A stretch of DNA of 64,000 bases, from assembly GCF_001654495.1 (NCBI RefSeq), contig NZ_CP015849.1:7047001-7111000 (forward strand), written 5' to 3'. The position numbers were made by a program, and so were the translations under genes. This DNA is from Streptomyces sp. SAT1. GTDB lineage: Bacteria; Actinomycetota; Actinomycetes; Streptomycetales; Streptomycetaceae. Shown in pieces: positions 31,545 to 40,425 of the stretch (positions are counted from its first letter, which is position 1; each line of letters starts with the position of its first letter). Under the pieces are notes generated by a model. It was not told the origin of the DNA. It did no database searches and saw nothing but the letters and a program-made list of their open reading frames with translations.

Positions 31545-33899
31545 ATGGCTACGACAGTTATCGACCAGTCCGGCGCCCCGCGCGCCGACCGCCTGGCCTT
31601 GCGGGACGGGACGGCCGGCCGGCCCCGGTACGAGCGCCCGGCGCTGCTGCTCATCGCCGTGGCGGCAGCCGTGCTCTACACCTGGGGAATCGGCCACAGC
31701 CAATATCACACGTTCTACGCGAACGCCGCCCGCAGTATGTCGGAGAGCTGGAAGGCGTTCTTCTACGGGTCCTTCGACCCGGCGAATTCCATCACCCTCG
31801 ACAAGGCGCCCGGATTTCTGTGGCCGCAGGCGCTCTGCGCCCGGATCCTCGGATTCCACCCCTGGACACTGGCGCTTCCCCAGGCGGTCGAGGGGGTGGC
31901 GAGCGTGCTGGTGCTGCACCGTCTGGTGCGGGGCTGGGCCGGTGCGGGCGCGGCGCTGACCGCCTGCGCGGCGTTCCTGCTGACCCCCGCGGCCGTCGGC
32001 GTCTTCCGCACCGCCGTCGAGGACGCGGCCTTCACCCTGTGCCTGCTGCTGGCGGCCGAGGCCACCCGGCGTGCGGCGCTCGGCGGCCGGGTCCGTCCGC
32101 TGCTGTGGGCCGGTGTGTGGGTCGGCCTCGCCTTCCAGGCCAAGATGCTGGAGGCATGGGCGGTCCTGCCCGCGCTCGCCGCGACCTATGCGCTCTCGGC
32201 ACCGGTCGTGCTGCGCAGGCGGCTCGCCCACCTCGCCCTGTCCGGGCTCGTCATGACCGCCGTGTCGGCGTCGTGGATGCTGGCCGTCGCCCTCACCCCT
32301 GCTGCCGACCGCCCCTATGTGGACGGCACGACGGACAACTCCGCGTTCGGCATGGTGGTCGGATACAACTTCCTGAACCGTTTCTCCTCGCTCGGTGTCA
32401 GCGCCGCCGCGACCGGCAGCGTCAGCGCCACCCAGGGCGGGGGCGGCCACGGCGAGCGGCATGCGGCGCCGGGCACGACCCGGGGCGCGGGCGCCGGTAC
32501 GGCCGCCGCACCGGCACCGGCACCGGGTGCGGAGGCGCGCACGACGGGGGAGCGGACCGCCGCTCCCGCCGCCGGAGTCAGCGGCCCCGCCGCCGGACCG
32601 GGCGGCCCCGCCGCCGGTGCCTGGGGCAGCGACCGCAAGGGCTGGCTGAAGATGTTCGACCCGGCCATCGCCGTCCAGACCGGCTGGCTCTACCCCTTCG
32701 CCGCCCTCGCCCTGGTCTGCGGGGTGCTGTGGCGCCGCGGCCGGCCCCGCACCGACCCGCTCCGCGCCGGTTTCGTCCTGTGGGGCACCTGGCTCGTCAC
32801 CTTCTTCCTGGTCTTCAGCGCGGGCAGCATCGGCGGCCACACCTACTACATGGGAGTGATCGCGGCACCGCTGGCGGCCCTCGCCGGCGGCGGGGCCGCC
32901 CTGCTGCGGCGGGCCCACCGCGGCGGCGGGCGGCGCGCCCTGGTGCTGCCCGGCGCGGTGGCGGCGACGGCCGCGTGGAGCGCGTACCTCGCCTCGGGAT
33001 ACTCCTCCTTCCTGGCCTGGCCGGCGCCCGCCGTCGCCGTCCTCGGCCTCGCCGCGGCGATGCTGCTGCTCGCCGCCCGGCCCGGCCGGGGCCGCTTCGC
33101 CGGACGGATCGCGCTCGCCGGCGGTGTCGCGTCCGTCGCGGCGGTGCTGACCGCGCCGGCCGTCTGGACGGCACAGGTCTTCGACCCCGCCTCCGCGAGT
33201 TCCGCCATGGGGGCGGTCGGCCCGGCCGGCGGTTCGGGGCAGCACGGTCCGCGACCCGCCGTCGCTCCGGCCCAGGGGGCGCCCGCGAGCGGCGCGGGAG
33301 CGGACGCCGCCCGGTCCGTCCGGGCGGCACGGACCGGACAGCGCACCGGACGGGCGGCCGGGGGCGGCGGACCGCTCGGCATCCTCAGCGGCGAGGACCA
33401 GTTGAGCGCCGACCAGCGCAGGCTGCTCGCCTACACGCGTGCCCGTCAGGGCCGGGCCGCGTACGTCTTCGCGACCACCAACTGGAACGGCGCCTCGCCG
33501 TACATCCTCGGCGCCGGGGCCAGGGTGCTGCCGCTGGGCGGCTTCAGCGGCCGGGTGCCGTTCCCCACCGAGGCGGGGTTCCGGAACCTGGTGGACACCG
33601 GCCGGCTGCGGTACGTGCTGGTGGGCGGCGGACGCGGGCTCGCCCCGCTGTTCGGCGGGGACGGGGCGCCGAGCACCGCCGAGCGGATCACGGCCCGGGT
33701 CAGGTCGGACTGCTCCGTGGTCCCGGCCTCCGCCTACGGCGCCGGGCGCCCCGCCCGGACCTCCGCCGCCACCGCCGGGGGCGCGGCGGCCGCACCCGGC
33801 GGCGCAGCGGCGGCCCCGGAGACGCTGTACCGCTGCGACCCCGGCCGCCTGACGGCCACCGCGCACCGGCCGCCGACACCGTCCCGCCCCGGTCGCTGA
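31545..33899 (+). CDS. GT39-type membrane glycosyltransferase
   Basis: A 784-aa integral membrane protein with about 10-13 predicted helices in the ArnT/PMT (GT39/GT83, GT-C) style. The first luminal loop has an acidic pair in SITLDKAPGFLWPQ and the following EDAAFTLCLLL; the C-terminal luminal domain of about 280 residues includes GAGARVLPLGGFSG. A long Ala/Gly/Pro low-complexity insert occupies about residues 300-370. Such enzymes move a sugar from a polyprenyl phosphate to a protein or polysaccharide on the outer membrane face. The start ATG lacks a clear ribosome-binding site. No neighbour tells its acceptor. Confidence 0.82.
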   Translation: MATTVIDQSGAPRADRLALRDGTAGRPRYERPALLLIAVAAAVLYTWGIGHSQYHTFYANAARSMSESWKAFFYGSFDPANSITLDKAPGFLWPQALCARILGFHPWTLALPQAVEGVASVLVLHRLVRGWAGAGAALTACAAFLLTPAAVGVFRTAVEDAAFTLCLLLAAEATRRAALGGRVRPLLWAGVWVGLAFQAKMLEAWAVLPALAATYALSAPVVLRRRLAHLALSGLVMTAVSASWMLAVALTPAADRPYVDGTTDNSAFGMVVGYNFLNRFSSLGVSAAATGSVSATQGGGGHGERHAAPGTTRGAGAGTAAAPAPAPGAEARTTGERTAAPAAGVSGPAAGPGGPAAGAWGSDRKGWLKMFDPAIAVQTGWLYPFAALALVCGVLWRRGRPRTDPLRAGFVLWGTWLVTFFLVFSAGSIGGHTYYMGVIAAPLAALAGGGAALLRRAHRGGGRRALVLPGAVAATAAWSAYLASGYSSFLAWPAPAVAVLGLAAAMLLLAARPGRGRFAGRIALAGGVASVAAVLTAPAVWTAQVFDPASASSAMGAVGPAGGSGQHGPRPAVAPAQGAPASGAGADAARSVRAARTGQRTGRAAGGGGPLGILSGEDQLSADQRRLLAYTRARQGRAAYVFATTNWNGASPYILGAGARVLPLGGFSGRVPFPTEAGFRNLVDTGRLRYVLVGGGRGLAPLFGGDGAPSTAERITARVRSDCSVVPASAYGAGRPARTSAATAGGAAAAPGGAAAAPETLYRCDPGRLTATAHRPPTPSRPGR

Positions 33900-34009
33900 C
33901 AGCCGCGTGCCCCCGGGGCGCCCCGGCGTGCTCCCGGGCGTGCCCCGGCGCGGTCCGGCGCACCCCGGGAAGCCGCGGGCTTCGACCGCCCCCTGTTCCC
34001 AATATTTTC

Positions 34010-34038
34010 TTACAGAGATTTGATAGGGCACCTATATA
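34010..34038 (+). promoter_or_regulatory. marR-MFS promoter with MarR-type operator
   Basis: TTACAG at 34010-34015 and TATATA at 34033-34038, 17 bp apart, form a strong AT-rich promoter. The palindrome ATAGG-GCA-CCTAT at 34024-34036 overlaps the -10, so the MarR protein encoded downstream probably represses its own operon. Confidence 0.65.
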
Positions 34039-34059
34039 AGCGCGTGATACGAAGAAGTA

Positions 34060-34557
34060 ATGGACCAGTCACAGCGCGCCCGCTCCCCGCGGGACACCGC
34101 ACGGGAACTGGCCGATCTGGCCTCGGCGGTCGTGCGGGCCCTGGCGGACCGGCGGGAGCTGAGCTTCACCGCCGCCGCCACCCTGGCGCGCCTCGAACGC
34201 GAGGGCCCGGCCCGGCTGACCGCGCTGGCCGTGGCCGAGGGCGTCAGCCAGCCGTCCATGACCCAGCTGGTCCAGCGGCTGGAGGCCCAGGGCCTCGTGC
34301 TGCGCGTCGGCGACCCCGACGACGGACGGGCCACCCTGGTCGGCGTCACCGAGGCGGGCCGGGACGTGCTCGCCGCCCGCCGCGAGGCACGCGACACCCG
34401 GCTGGCCGAACTCCTGACCACTCTGCCCGAGGAGGACCGACAGGCGTTGGGAACAGCGATACGCACCGCCCTGCCGCTGGTGCGGCGGATGCTCGGCGAC
34501 GACGCCGTGCCGCCGCGCCCGCTGCCCGGACCCCACACCACCGGGAGCCTGCGATGA
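34060..34557 (+). CDS. MarR-family transcriptional regulator
   Basis: A 165-aa winged-helix regulator: dimerisation helices at both ends and a central LTALAVAEGVSQPSMTQLVQRLEAQGLVLR recognition region with the wing DPDDGRATLVGVT. Its TGA overlaps the ATG of the transporter gene (ATGA at 34554-34557), so repressor and exporter are co-translated. This arrangement is typical of drug-responsive exporter operons, where ligand binding to MarR relieves repression. The promoter contains a palindrome at its -10 box. Confidence 0.9.
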   Translation: MDQSQRARSPRDTARELADLASAVVRALADRRELSFTAAATLARLEREGPARLTALAVAEGVSQPSMTQLVQRLEAQGLVLRVGDPDDGRATLVGVTEAGRDVLAARREARDTRLAELLTTLPEEDRQALGTAIRTALPLVRRMLGDDAVPPRPLPGPHTTGSLR

Positions 34558-36515
34558 CCACCGAGGACACCGGCCGCACGGACGGCCCGGGGCACGACGA
34601 CGGCACCGGCGGGCCCCCCGGCCCGCCCGCCGCCCGCCCGGCCGCCGCCCCGGCGCGCAAGGCCCGCGGCACACGGATCGACGCCGACCACCCCCGCTAC
34701 AAGTGGGTGGCCCTGACCAACACCACGGTGGGCATGCTGCTCGCCACCATCAACAGCTCCATCGTGCTCATCTCGCTGCCGGGCATCTTCACCGGCATCC
34801 GCCTCGACCCGCTCGAACCCGCCAACGTCAGCTATCTGCTGTGGATGCTGATGGGCTACATGCTGGTGACCGCCGTGCTGGTGGTCGCCCTGGGCCGGCT
34901 CGGCGACATGATGGGCCGCGTCCGCATCTACAACGCGGGCTTCCTCGTCTTCACGCTCACCTCGGTGGTGCTCTCCCTCGACCCCTTCCACGGCGGCAGC
35001 GGCGCGCTGTGGCTGATCGGCTGGCGCATCGTGCAGGCCGTCGGCGGCTCCATGCTGATGGCCAACTCCGCGGCCATCCTCACCGACGCCTTCCCGGCCC
35101 GGCAGCGCGGCATGGCGCTCGGCGTCAACATGGTGGCGGGCATCGCCGGTTCGTTCCTCGGACTGGTCCTCGGCGGACTGCTCGTCACCTGGAACTGGCG
35201 CTCGGTGTTCTGGGTCAACGTGCCCATCGGACTGATCGGCACCGTCTGGGCGTACCGGTCGCTGCGTGAGACCGGGGTGCGCCGCCCCGGCCGGATGGAC
35301 TGGTGGGGCAACATCACCTTCGCCGTCGGACTGACCGCGCTGCTCGCGGGCATCACCTACGGCATCCAGCCCTACGGCGGCCACACCATGGGCTGGACCA
35401 ACCCCTGGGTGCTGGCCGGTCTCCTCGGCGGCCTGGCGATGCTCGCCGCGTTCTGCGTGATCGAGACCAGGGTCGCCGAACCGATGTTCCCGCTGGCGCT
35501 GTTCCGCAACGCGGCCTTCGCCGGGGGCAACGCGGCCACCCTGCTCGGCGCCGTCGCCCGCGGCGGACTCCAGTTCATGCTGATCATCTGGCTCCAGGGC
35601 ATCTGGCTGCCGCTGCACGGCTACGACTACGTCGACACCCCGCTGTGGGCGGGCATCTACATGCTCCCGCTGACCATCGGGTTCCTGCTCGCCGGGCCCG
35701 TCTCCGGGGCGCTGTCGGACCGATTCGGGGCCCGGCTGTTCGCCGCGTCCGGGTTCGTGGTGATGGCGGTGTCGTTCGCCGGACTGCTCGTCCTGCCCAG
35801 CGACTTCGACTACTGGACGTTCGCCGTGCTGATACTGCTCAACGGGCTCGGCGGCGGGCTGTTCGCCGCGCCGAACACGTCGATCATCATGTCGAGCGTG
35901 CCGGCCGACGCCCGCGGCGCGGCCTCCGGGATGCGGGCCACCTTCCAGAACGCCGGCATGGTGCTGTCCATGGGCGTGTTCTTCTCGCTGATGGTGGCCG
36001 GTCTCTCCGGGACCCTGCCGCACACCCTGACCTCCGGGCTCACCGCGCAGGGCGTACCGGACGCGGCCGCCCGCACCGTGGCCGGGCTGCCACCGGTCGG
36101 GGTGCTGTTCGCCGCGTTCCTCGGCTACAACCCGATCGAGCACCTGCTCGGCCCGTCCATCCTCGGCCAGCTGTCGCCGTCCGCCGTCGGGCACCTCACC
36201 GGACGGGAGTTCTTCCCGCACCTGATCTCGCAGCCCTTCCACGACGGGCTCGTGGTGGTCTTCTCGCTGGCCATCGCGATGTCCCTGGCCGCCGCCGCGG
36301 CCTCGCTGATCCGCTCGCGCCCGGTACGGACCGCCCTCGCCGCACCGAAGGCACCTCCCACCGCGCCCCGTCCCGCCGCCCCGGCCGCCGTCGCGCCCGC
36401 GTCCGTCGCTCCCGGCTCCGGCCCCGCCGCGGCGGACCCGGGACGCGCCCCGGCCCGGGACACGGCACCGGACGGCGGCCACGCACCGCCCCCGCCGCAC
36501 CCTCCGCGGACCTGA
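34554..36515 (+). CDS. DHA2-type multidrug exporter (EmrB/QacA family)
   Basis: A 653-aa MFS protein with 14 predicted helices. LLATINSSIVLISLPGI in TM1 and ALGRLGDMMGRVRIYNAG in loop 2-3 are motifs of the DHA2 group; MALGVNMVAGIAGSFLGLVLGG is motif C, typical of antiporters. Both ends are disordered and Pro/Ala-rich (about 45 and 80 residues). The ATG overlaps the MarR stop. It probably exports a toxic compound or antibiotic in exchange for protons. The substrate is not predictable. Confidence 0.92.
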   Translation: MTTEDTGRTDGPGHDDGTGGPPGPPAARPAAAPARKARGTRIDADHPRYKWVALTNTTVGMLLATINSSIVLISLPGIFTGIRLDPLEPANVSYLLWMLMGYMLVTAVLVVALGRLGDMMGRVRIYNAGFLVFTLTSVVLSLDPFHGGSGALWLIGWRIVQAVGGSMLMANSAAILTDAFPARQRGMALGVNMVAGIAGSFLGLVLGGLLVTWNWRSVFWVNVPIGLIGTVWAYRSLRETGVRRPGRMDWWGNITFAVGLTALLAGITYGIQPYGGHTMGWTNPWVLAGLLGGLAMLAAFCVIETRVAEPMFPLALFRNAAFAGGNAATLLGAVARGGLQFMLIIWLQGIWLPLHGYDYVDTPLWAGIYMLPLTIGFLLAGPVSGALSDRFGARLFAASGFVVMAVSFAGLLVLPSDFDYWTFAVLILLNGLGGGLFAAPNTSIIMSSVPADARGAASGMRATFQNAGMVLSMGVFFSLMVAGLSGTLPHTLTSGLTAQGVPDAAARTVAGLPPVGVLFAAFLGYNPIEHLLGPSILGQLSPSAVGHLTGREFFPHLISQPFHDGLVVVFSLAIAMSLAAAAASLIRSRPVRTALAAPKAPPTAPRPAAPAAVAPASVAPGSGPAAADPGRAPARDTAPDGGHAPPPPHPPRT

Positions 36516-36553
36516 GCCCCGGGCCCGGCCCGGACGCCGCCTCACCCGGTCCG

Positions 36554-36572
36554 GGCCCGAAGGCTTCGGGCC
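36554..36572 (+). terminator. Terminator after the exporter gene
   Basis: A near-continuous palindrome (GGCCCGAAG at 36554-36562, centre G, complement at 36564-36572) lies 39 bp after the stop codon. Confidence 0.6.
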
Positions 36573-36675
36573 GGGGCCGGTCCGGGCACCGGGGCGGGAC
36601 GCCGGTCGCCGGGACAGGCGGGGACCGGGACGGACGGGGATACAGTTCCCGCACCGCGACACGGAGGTGGGCCCC

Positions 36676-37869
36676 TTGGAGACCGTCGACCTCGCCGCAC
36701 TCGGCGAGTCGTTCACCCGCGACCCCTATCCGGTCTACGCCCGGTTACGGGAACGCGGCCCGGTGCACCGGATACGGATGCCCGAAGGGGGCGCCGAGGC
36801 CTGGCTCGTCGTCGGGTACGAAGCCGGGCGGGCCGCGCTCGCCGACCCCCGGCTCTCCAAGAACTGGGCCAACGCCTCCCCCGTACTGCCCCTCAGATCG
36901 GCCTCCTCCGGCCCCCACATGCTCGGCATGGACCCCCCGGACCACACCCGGCTGCGGCGCCTGGTCGCCCGCGAGTTCACCCCGCGCCGGGTGGCCGGAC
37001 TCGCCCCGCGGATCCAGCGGACGGCCGACGGACTGCTCGACGCGATGCTGGCCGCGCCCGGCGGACGCGTCGACCTCGTCGAGGCACTGTCCTTCCCGCT
37101 GCCCATCACCGTCATCTGCGACCTGCTCGGCGTCCCGGACCTGGACCGCGAGGCGTTCCGCGCCTGGTCGAACGACGCGATCGGCGCCACCGGCCTCGAC
37201 CGCCGCAGGACGGCCACCGAGGCGATGGCCCGGTACATCGAGGAGCTGGTGGACGGCAAGCGGCGGCGCCCCGGCGACGACCTCATGAGCGCCCTGATCC
37301 ACGGCGCGGACGACAACGGCGACGTCCTCGCCCACGAGGAACTGGTCGGCATGGCCTGGCTGCTGCTCGTCGCCGGCCACGAGACGACCGTGAACCTCAT
37401 CTCCAACGGCGTCCTCGCCCTGCTCACCCACCCCGGGCAACTGGCCGCGCTGCGCGCCGACCCCACTCGGCTCGACGCCGCGATCGAGGAGATGCTGCGC
37501 TACGACGGCCCGGTGGAGACCCCCACCTACCGCTTCACCACCGCACCGGTGACCATCGGCGGCACCGAGATCCCCGGCGGCGGGGAACTGGTCCTCGTGG
37601 CACTCGCCGACGCCGACCGGGATCCCCGGCGCTTCCCGGAGCCCGACCGCTTCGACATCTCCCGGGACGCCCGCGGCCATGTCGCCTTCGGCCACGGCAT
37701 CCACCACTGCCTGGGCGCACCGCTGGCCCGGCTGGAGGCCCGTATCGCCTTCCGCGCCCTGCTGGACCGCTGCCCCGGCCTGGCCCTGGACATCCATCCG
37801 GCGGCCGTCACCTGGCGCGAGGGGATGCTGATCCGCGGGCCGCGCAGCCTGCCGGTGCGGGTCGCCTGA
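36676..37869 (+). CDS. Cytochrome P450
   Basis: A 397-aa soluble bacterial P450. The I-helix motif is AGHETT, the K-helix ExxR is EEMLR, and the haem-binding loop is FGHGIHHCLGAPLARLE with the axial Cys. It resembles CYP107/CYP105-type hydroxylases. The longest frame starts at GTG 36667, but that codon overlaps the GGAGG at 36663-36667; TTG at 36676 is eight bases after it and is preferred. No ferredoxin gene is adjacent, so electrons must come from elsewhere. The substrate is unknown; it could hydroxylate a secondary metabolite or xenobiotic handled by the exporter upstream. Confidence 0.9.
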   Translation: METVDLAALGESFTRDPYPVYARLRERGPVHRIRMPEGGAEAWLVVGYEAGRAALADPRLSKNWANASPVLPLRSASSGPHMLGMDPPDHTRLRRLVAREFTPRRVAGLAPRIQRTADGLLDAMLAAPGGRVDLVEALSFPLPITVICDLLGVPDLDREAFRAWSNDAIGATGLDRRRTATEAMARYIEELVDGKRRRPGDDLMSALIHGADDNGDVLAHEELVGMAWLLLVAGHETTVNLISNGVLALLTHPGQLAALRADPTRLDAAIEEMLRYDGPVETPTYRFTTAPVTIGGTEIPGGGELVLVALADADRDPRRFPEPDRFDISRDARGHVAFGHGIHHCLGAPLARLEARIAFRALLDRCPGLALDIHPAAVTWREGMLIRGPRSLPVRVA

Positions 37870-37895
37870 CGCCTGGCGGCGGACGCCTGACTCCT

Positions 37896-37929
37896 GACGG
37901 CGGACGGCGGACGGCGGACGGCGGACGGG
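37896..37929. repeat. 7-bp tandem repeat
   Basis: Four perfect and one partial copies of the heptamer GACGGCG follow the P450 gene. The array is non-coding and is flanked by similar diverged GGCGGAC copies, so slippage is the simplest explanation. Confidence 0.7.
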
Positions 37930-37936
37930 CCGGCGG

Positions 37937-37966
37937 CGGATGCGGGGACCGGCGGCCCCGCGTCCG
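37937..37966. terminator. Bidirectional terminator at the end of the glycan cluster
   Basis: CGGATGCGGGG at 37937-37947 pairs with 37956-37966 through one G-T pair, between the convergent P450 and GH114 genes. Confidence 0.6.
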
Positions 37967-37985
37967 CCGCCCGCCGGGCCGCCGG

Positions 37986-38816
37986 TCAGCACGGCTGCCG
38001 CCACACCCCCAGCTCCAGCTTCTTCCGCATCGACGAGAGCCGCAGCCTCCGGGACTGCGCGCAGAACTTCTCCACCGGCTCCTTGTACTCGACGTGGAAG
38101 ACGGCCTTGCCCGCCGCGACGAACGGGGAGAGCCGCGCGCACTCGCCGTACTGCGCGCACTCCTCGTTCACCGCGAAGTCGAAGTCGCCGACCAGCTGCG
38201 GGATCTGCGGCAGATCGTTCTTCAGCCCCACCGACATCCCGCGCGCGTGCGCGAGGGCGGCGATCATCCGGTTGTAGCGGAGCTGGTCGGCGGCGGTGAG
38301 CGGGAAGCCGCTGTGGTCGGAGTAGGCGTCCACCAGGTCCGGTTCCACCGCGTCGAAGCCCTTGTCGCGGCACATGTCGAAGCGTCGTTCCATGATCGGC
38401 CGCAGCACGGACAGCCGCCGCACGTCCAGCCAGCGTTCGCCCTGCCAGCCGTTGGCGGCGCCCAGCACCGACCGCGGGAAGCTCTTCTCGTCGGGCCGGA
38501 AGTTCTCCCAGGAGCCCACGTCGACGTAGCAGATCACCTTGCGTCCGGCCCGGTGCAGCCGGGCGACGTCGGCCGCGGTGTTCTCGAAGCCGTCGATGTC
38601 GTAGACCGGCACGTCGACCGAGGGGTCCACCCGCCCGTCGAGCTGCCACTGCCAGGCGAGGCCGGGCCCCGGCCGCCAGCGCGCGGGGTGCGGCCGGCCG
38701 GAGGGCCGGGCCCCGCCGGCGTTCCCGTCCGGGGCCGAGCAGCCGGTCAGTCCCGGCACCGCCAGCGCGGCCAGCGCGCCCGCGCACGCCAGCAGCGTCC
38801 TCGTCGTCCTTCTCAT
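37986..38816 (-). CDS. GH114 endo-alpha-1,4-polygalactosaminidase-like lipoprotein
   Basis: A 276-aa lipoprotein with the lipobox LTGCS after a short signal peptide. The rest matches the GH114 (beta/alpha)8 barrel: WQWQLDG, VYDIDGFENTAADVARLH, VICYVDVGSWENFRPD, then the probable catalytic FDAVEPDLVDAY (Asp) and FAVNEECAQYGEC (Glu). GH114 enzymes, including fungal Ega3, cut alpha-1,4-linked galactosamine polymers. It is the last gene of the eight-gene glycan cluster, 19 bp after the spherulin-4 gene. Anchored outside the cell, it could trim or release the polymer made by the cluster. ATG 38816 has GGAGAAGG. Confidence 0.88.
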   Translation of the reverse strand: MRRTTRTLLACAGALAALAVPGLTGCSAPDGNAGGARPSGRPHPARWRPGPGLAWQWQLDGRVDPSVDVPVYDIDGFENTAADVARLHRAGRKVICYVDVGSWENFRPDEKSFPRSVLGAANGWQGERWLDVRRLSVLRPIMERRFDMCRDKGFDAVEPDLVDAYSDHSGFPLTAADQLRYNRMIAALAHARGMSVGLKNDLPQIPQLVGDFDFAVNEECAQYGECARLSPFVAAGKAVFHVEYKEPVEKFCAQSRRLRLSSMRKKLELGVWRQPC

Positions 38817-38835
38817 CGCCTTCTCCGGGTCGGAC

Positions 38836-39498
38836 TCATCGGTCCGCCCCGGCCAGCGCCGGGGTCAGACCGCTCCAGGGGTTGGGCGGCTCACCGGTCA
38901 CCGGCCCGCACACGGCCGCCCCGCGCTCGCGTGCGGTGCGCACCGCGAGCGGCACCAGCGCCTCGGGCACGCCGTACACCAGGTGGCACAGCGGGCCGGG
39001 CGGCAGCCGCGCCGCCCAGGCCGGACGGCTGAACGCCGAGACGTACGCCGACCAGTGGCCCTCGAAGGTGACCGTCAGATCCGCGAGCCGGGCGTAGCCG
39101 GGCGCCGGATGCACGCCCGGGTTGAGCACCACCGTGCCGGTGCCGAGCCTGCGCACCGACCGCACGAGGCGCCGGCACTCCGGCAGCCCGGCGGGCGCCG
39201 CGGTCACCCGGTCCAGGAAGCAGCCGTCGGCCCCGTACCAGTCGCGGTGCCGGCGCACGTCGTCCACGACCGCGGCCGGATCGCGCGTGCCGTAGTCGGT
39301 GTCGGCGTAGCCGAGCAGGCGGGCCCCGGCCCGGCGCAGCGCGTCGGCCACCGCGGCGAACGCCGGGTCGGGGCCGCTCCCCGGGCCGTCGGCCGGGTTG
39401 AGCACGACCGCGTAGGTGCGGGCCGCCGCCGTGATGAGGCGGTGCCAGGCGTCCGGGTCCTCGGCCGGATGCACATAGAGCGGGATCAGCAGCTTCAC
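38836..39498 (-). CDS. Spherulin-4 family (GH135-like) protein
   Basis: A 220-aa protein resembling the spherulation-specific family 4 barrel, whose fungal member Sph3 (GH135) cuts N-acetylgalactosamine-rich galactosaminogalactan. LLIPLYVHP opens the first strand; GADGCFLDR carries a candidate catalytic Asp and LTVTFEGHWSAY a candidate Glu. No signal peptide or membrane anchor is seen: the barrel starts at residue 2, so the protein should be cytosolic, unlike Sph3. The GTG start overlaps the TGA of the epimerase gene (39495-39498), so its translation is coupled to nucleotide-sugar enzymes. Confidence 0.83.
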   Translation of the reverse strand: MKLLIPLYVHPAEDPDAWHRLITAAARTYAVVLNPADGPGSGPDPAFAAVADALRRAGARLLGYADTDYGTRDPAAVVDDVRRHRDWYGADGCFLDRVTAAPAGLPECRRLVRSVRRLGTGTVVLNPGVHPAPGYARLADLTVTFEGHWSAYVSAFSRPAWAARLPPGPLCHLVYGVPEALVPLAVRTARERGAAVCGPVTGEPPNPWSGLTPALAGADR

Positions 39499-40418
39499 GG
39501 GACGCGCTCACCTTCCGGGCCGGGCCGTGCCGGGACGCCCGCGGCCCACAGCGCGGCCACCGACGCGTCGAGCGGGTGGACGGGCCGCCAGCCCAGGGCG
39601 CGGGCGGCGGCGGTGATGTCCGAACACTGCCACGACACCCGCGCCGAGCGGGACGACCCGGCCGCGTCCTCCTCGATCCGGCCGCGGAAACCGGCCGCGT
39701 CCGCCAGCTTGCGCACCAGCGTGCGCACCGGTACGGCCTCGCCGCCGCCGATGTTGAGCACCGGCGGCAGCGGACCGGGCGCCGTGAGGGCGAGCGCGAC
39801 GGCCCGCGCGACATCGCGTACGTCGACGAAGTCGCGGTACGCCGACAGGTCGCCCAGCGGCAGGACCGCGCCGGTGTCCCGCCCGGCGGCGCGCAGCAGC
39901 GCGGCCACCCGGCCGGGCAGCCCGGTGGGCGGCGCGCCGGGGCCCACCGGGTTGCCCACCCGCAGGACGACCGCGTCGAGTCCGGCGGAGGTCAGCGCGA
40001 CCGTGCCGGCGAGCTTGGTGGCGCCGTACGGGCCGAGCGGCCGGGTGGCCGCCGACTCGGTGGTGCGCCGGCCCGGCCGGCCGGGGCCGTACTCGGCGGC
40101 CGAGCCGAGGTGCACCAGGCGGGCCGCCGGTGCCGCCGCGCGCACCGCGGCGGCCAGCACGGCCGGGCCGCGCGCGTTGACCTCGGCGAGCGTGACCGGG
40201 TCGCCGCCGGTCGCCCCCGCGCAGTTGACGACGGCGTCCGGTGCCGCCGCCGAGACGGCCTCGGCCACCCGGTCCGGTGTGTGCCGGGAGAGGTCGATGT
40301 CCACGCCGGCGGCGGGGGAGCGCCCGGCGCCGAGCACCCGTGCGCGCGGCAGCTCGCGCAGGTGCCCGGCCACATGGCGTCCCAGATAGCCGGTGTGGCC
40401 CAGGACGAGGATGCGCAT
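39495..40418 (-). CDS. NAD-dependent epimerase/dehydratase (SDR)
   Basis: A 307-aa extended short-chain dehydrogenase. The Rossmann motif is GHTGYLGRH, the catalytic pair is in PYGATK (YxxxK), and VLNIGGGEAVPVR marks the substrate-binding half. Its closest-looking relatives are 4-epimerases and RmlD/4-ketoreductases acting on nucleotide sugars. It lies 7 bp downstream of the nucleotidyltransferase gene and overlaps the spherulin gene, so all are one transcript. It could make UDP-GalNAc from UDP-GlcNAc, the role of Uge3 in the fungal pathway, or reduce the keto sugar made by the upstream dehydratase. Confidence 0.85.
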   Translation of the reverse strand: MRILVLGHTGYLGRHVAGHLRELPRARVLGAGRSPAAGVDIDLSRHTPDRVAEAVSAAAPDAVVNCAGATGGDPVTLAEVNARGPAVLAAAVRAAAPAARLVHLGSAAEYGPGRPGRRTTESAATRPLGPYGATKLAGTVALTSAGLDAVVLRVGNPVGPGAPPTGLPGRVAALLRAAGRDTGAVLPLGDLSAYRDFVDVRDVARAVALALTAPGPLPPVLNIGGGEAVPVRTLVRKLADAAGFRGRIEEDAAGSSRSARVSWQCSDITAAARALGWRPVHPLDASVAALWAAGVPARPGPEGERVP

Positions 40419-40425
40419 AGGAGGC

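Noticed and set aside
37896..37929. Tandem 7-bp array considered as a CRISPR-like or origin-type repeat
   Set aside because: Units are directly adjacent with no spacers, too short for CRISPR, and no cas or replication genes are nearby.
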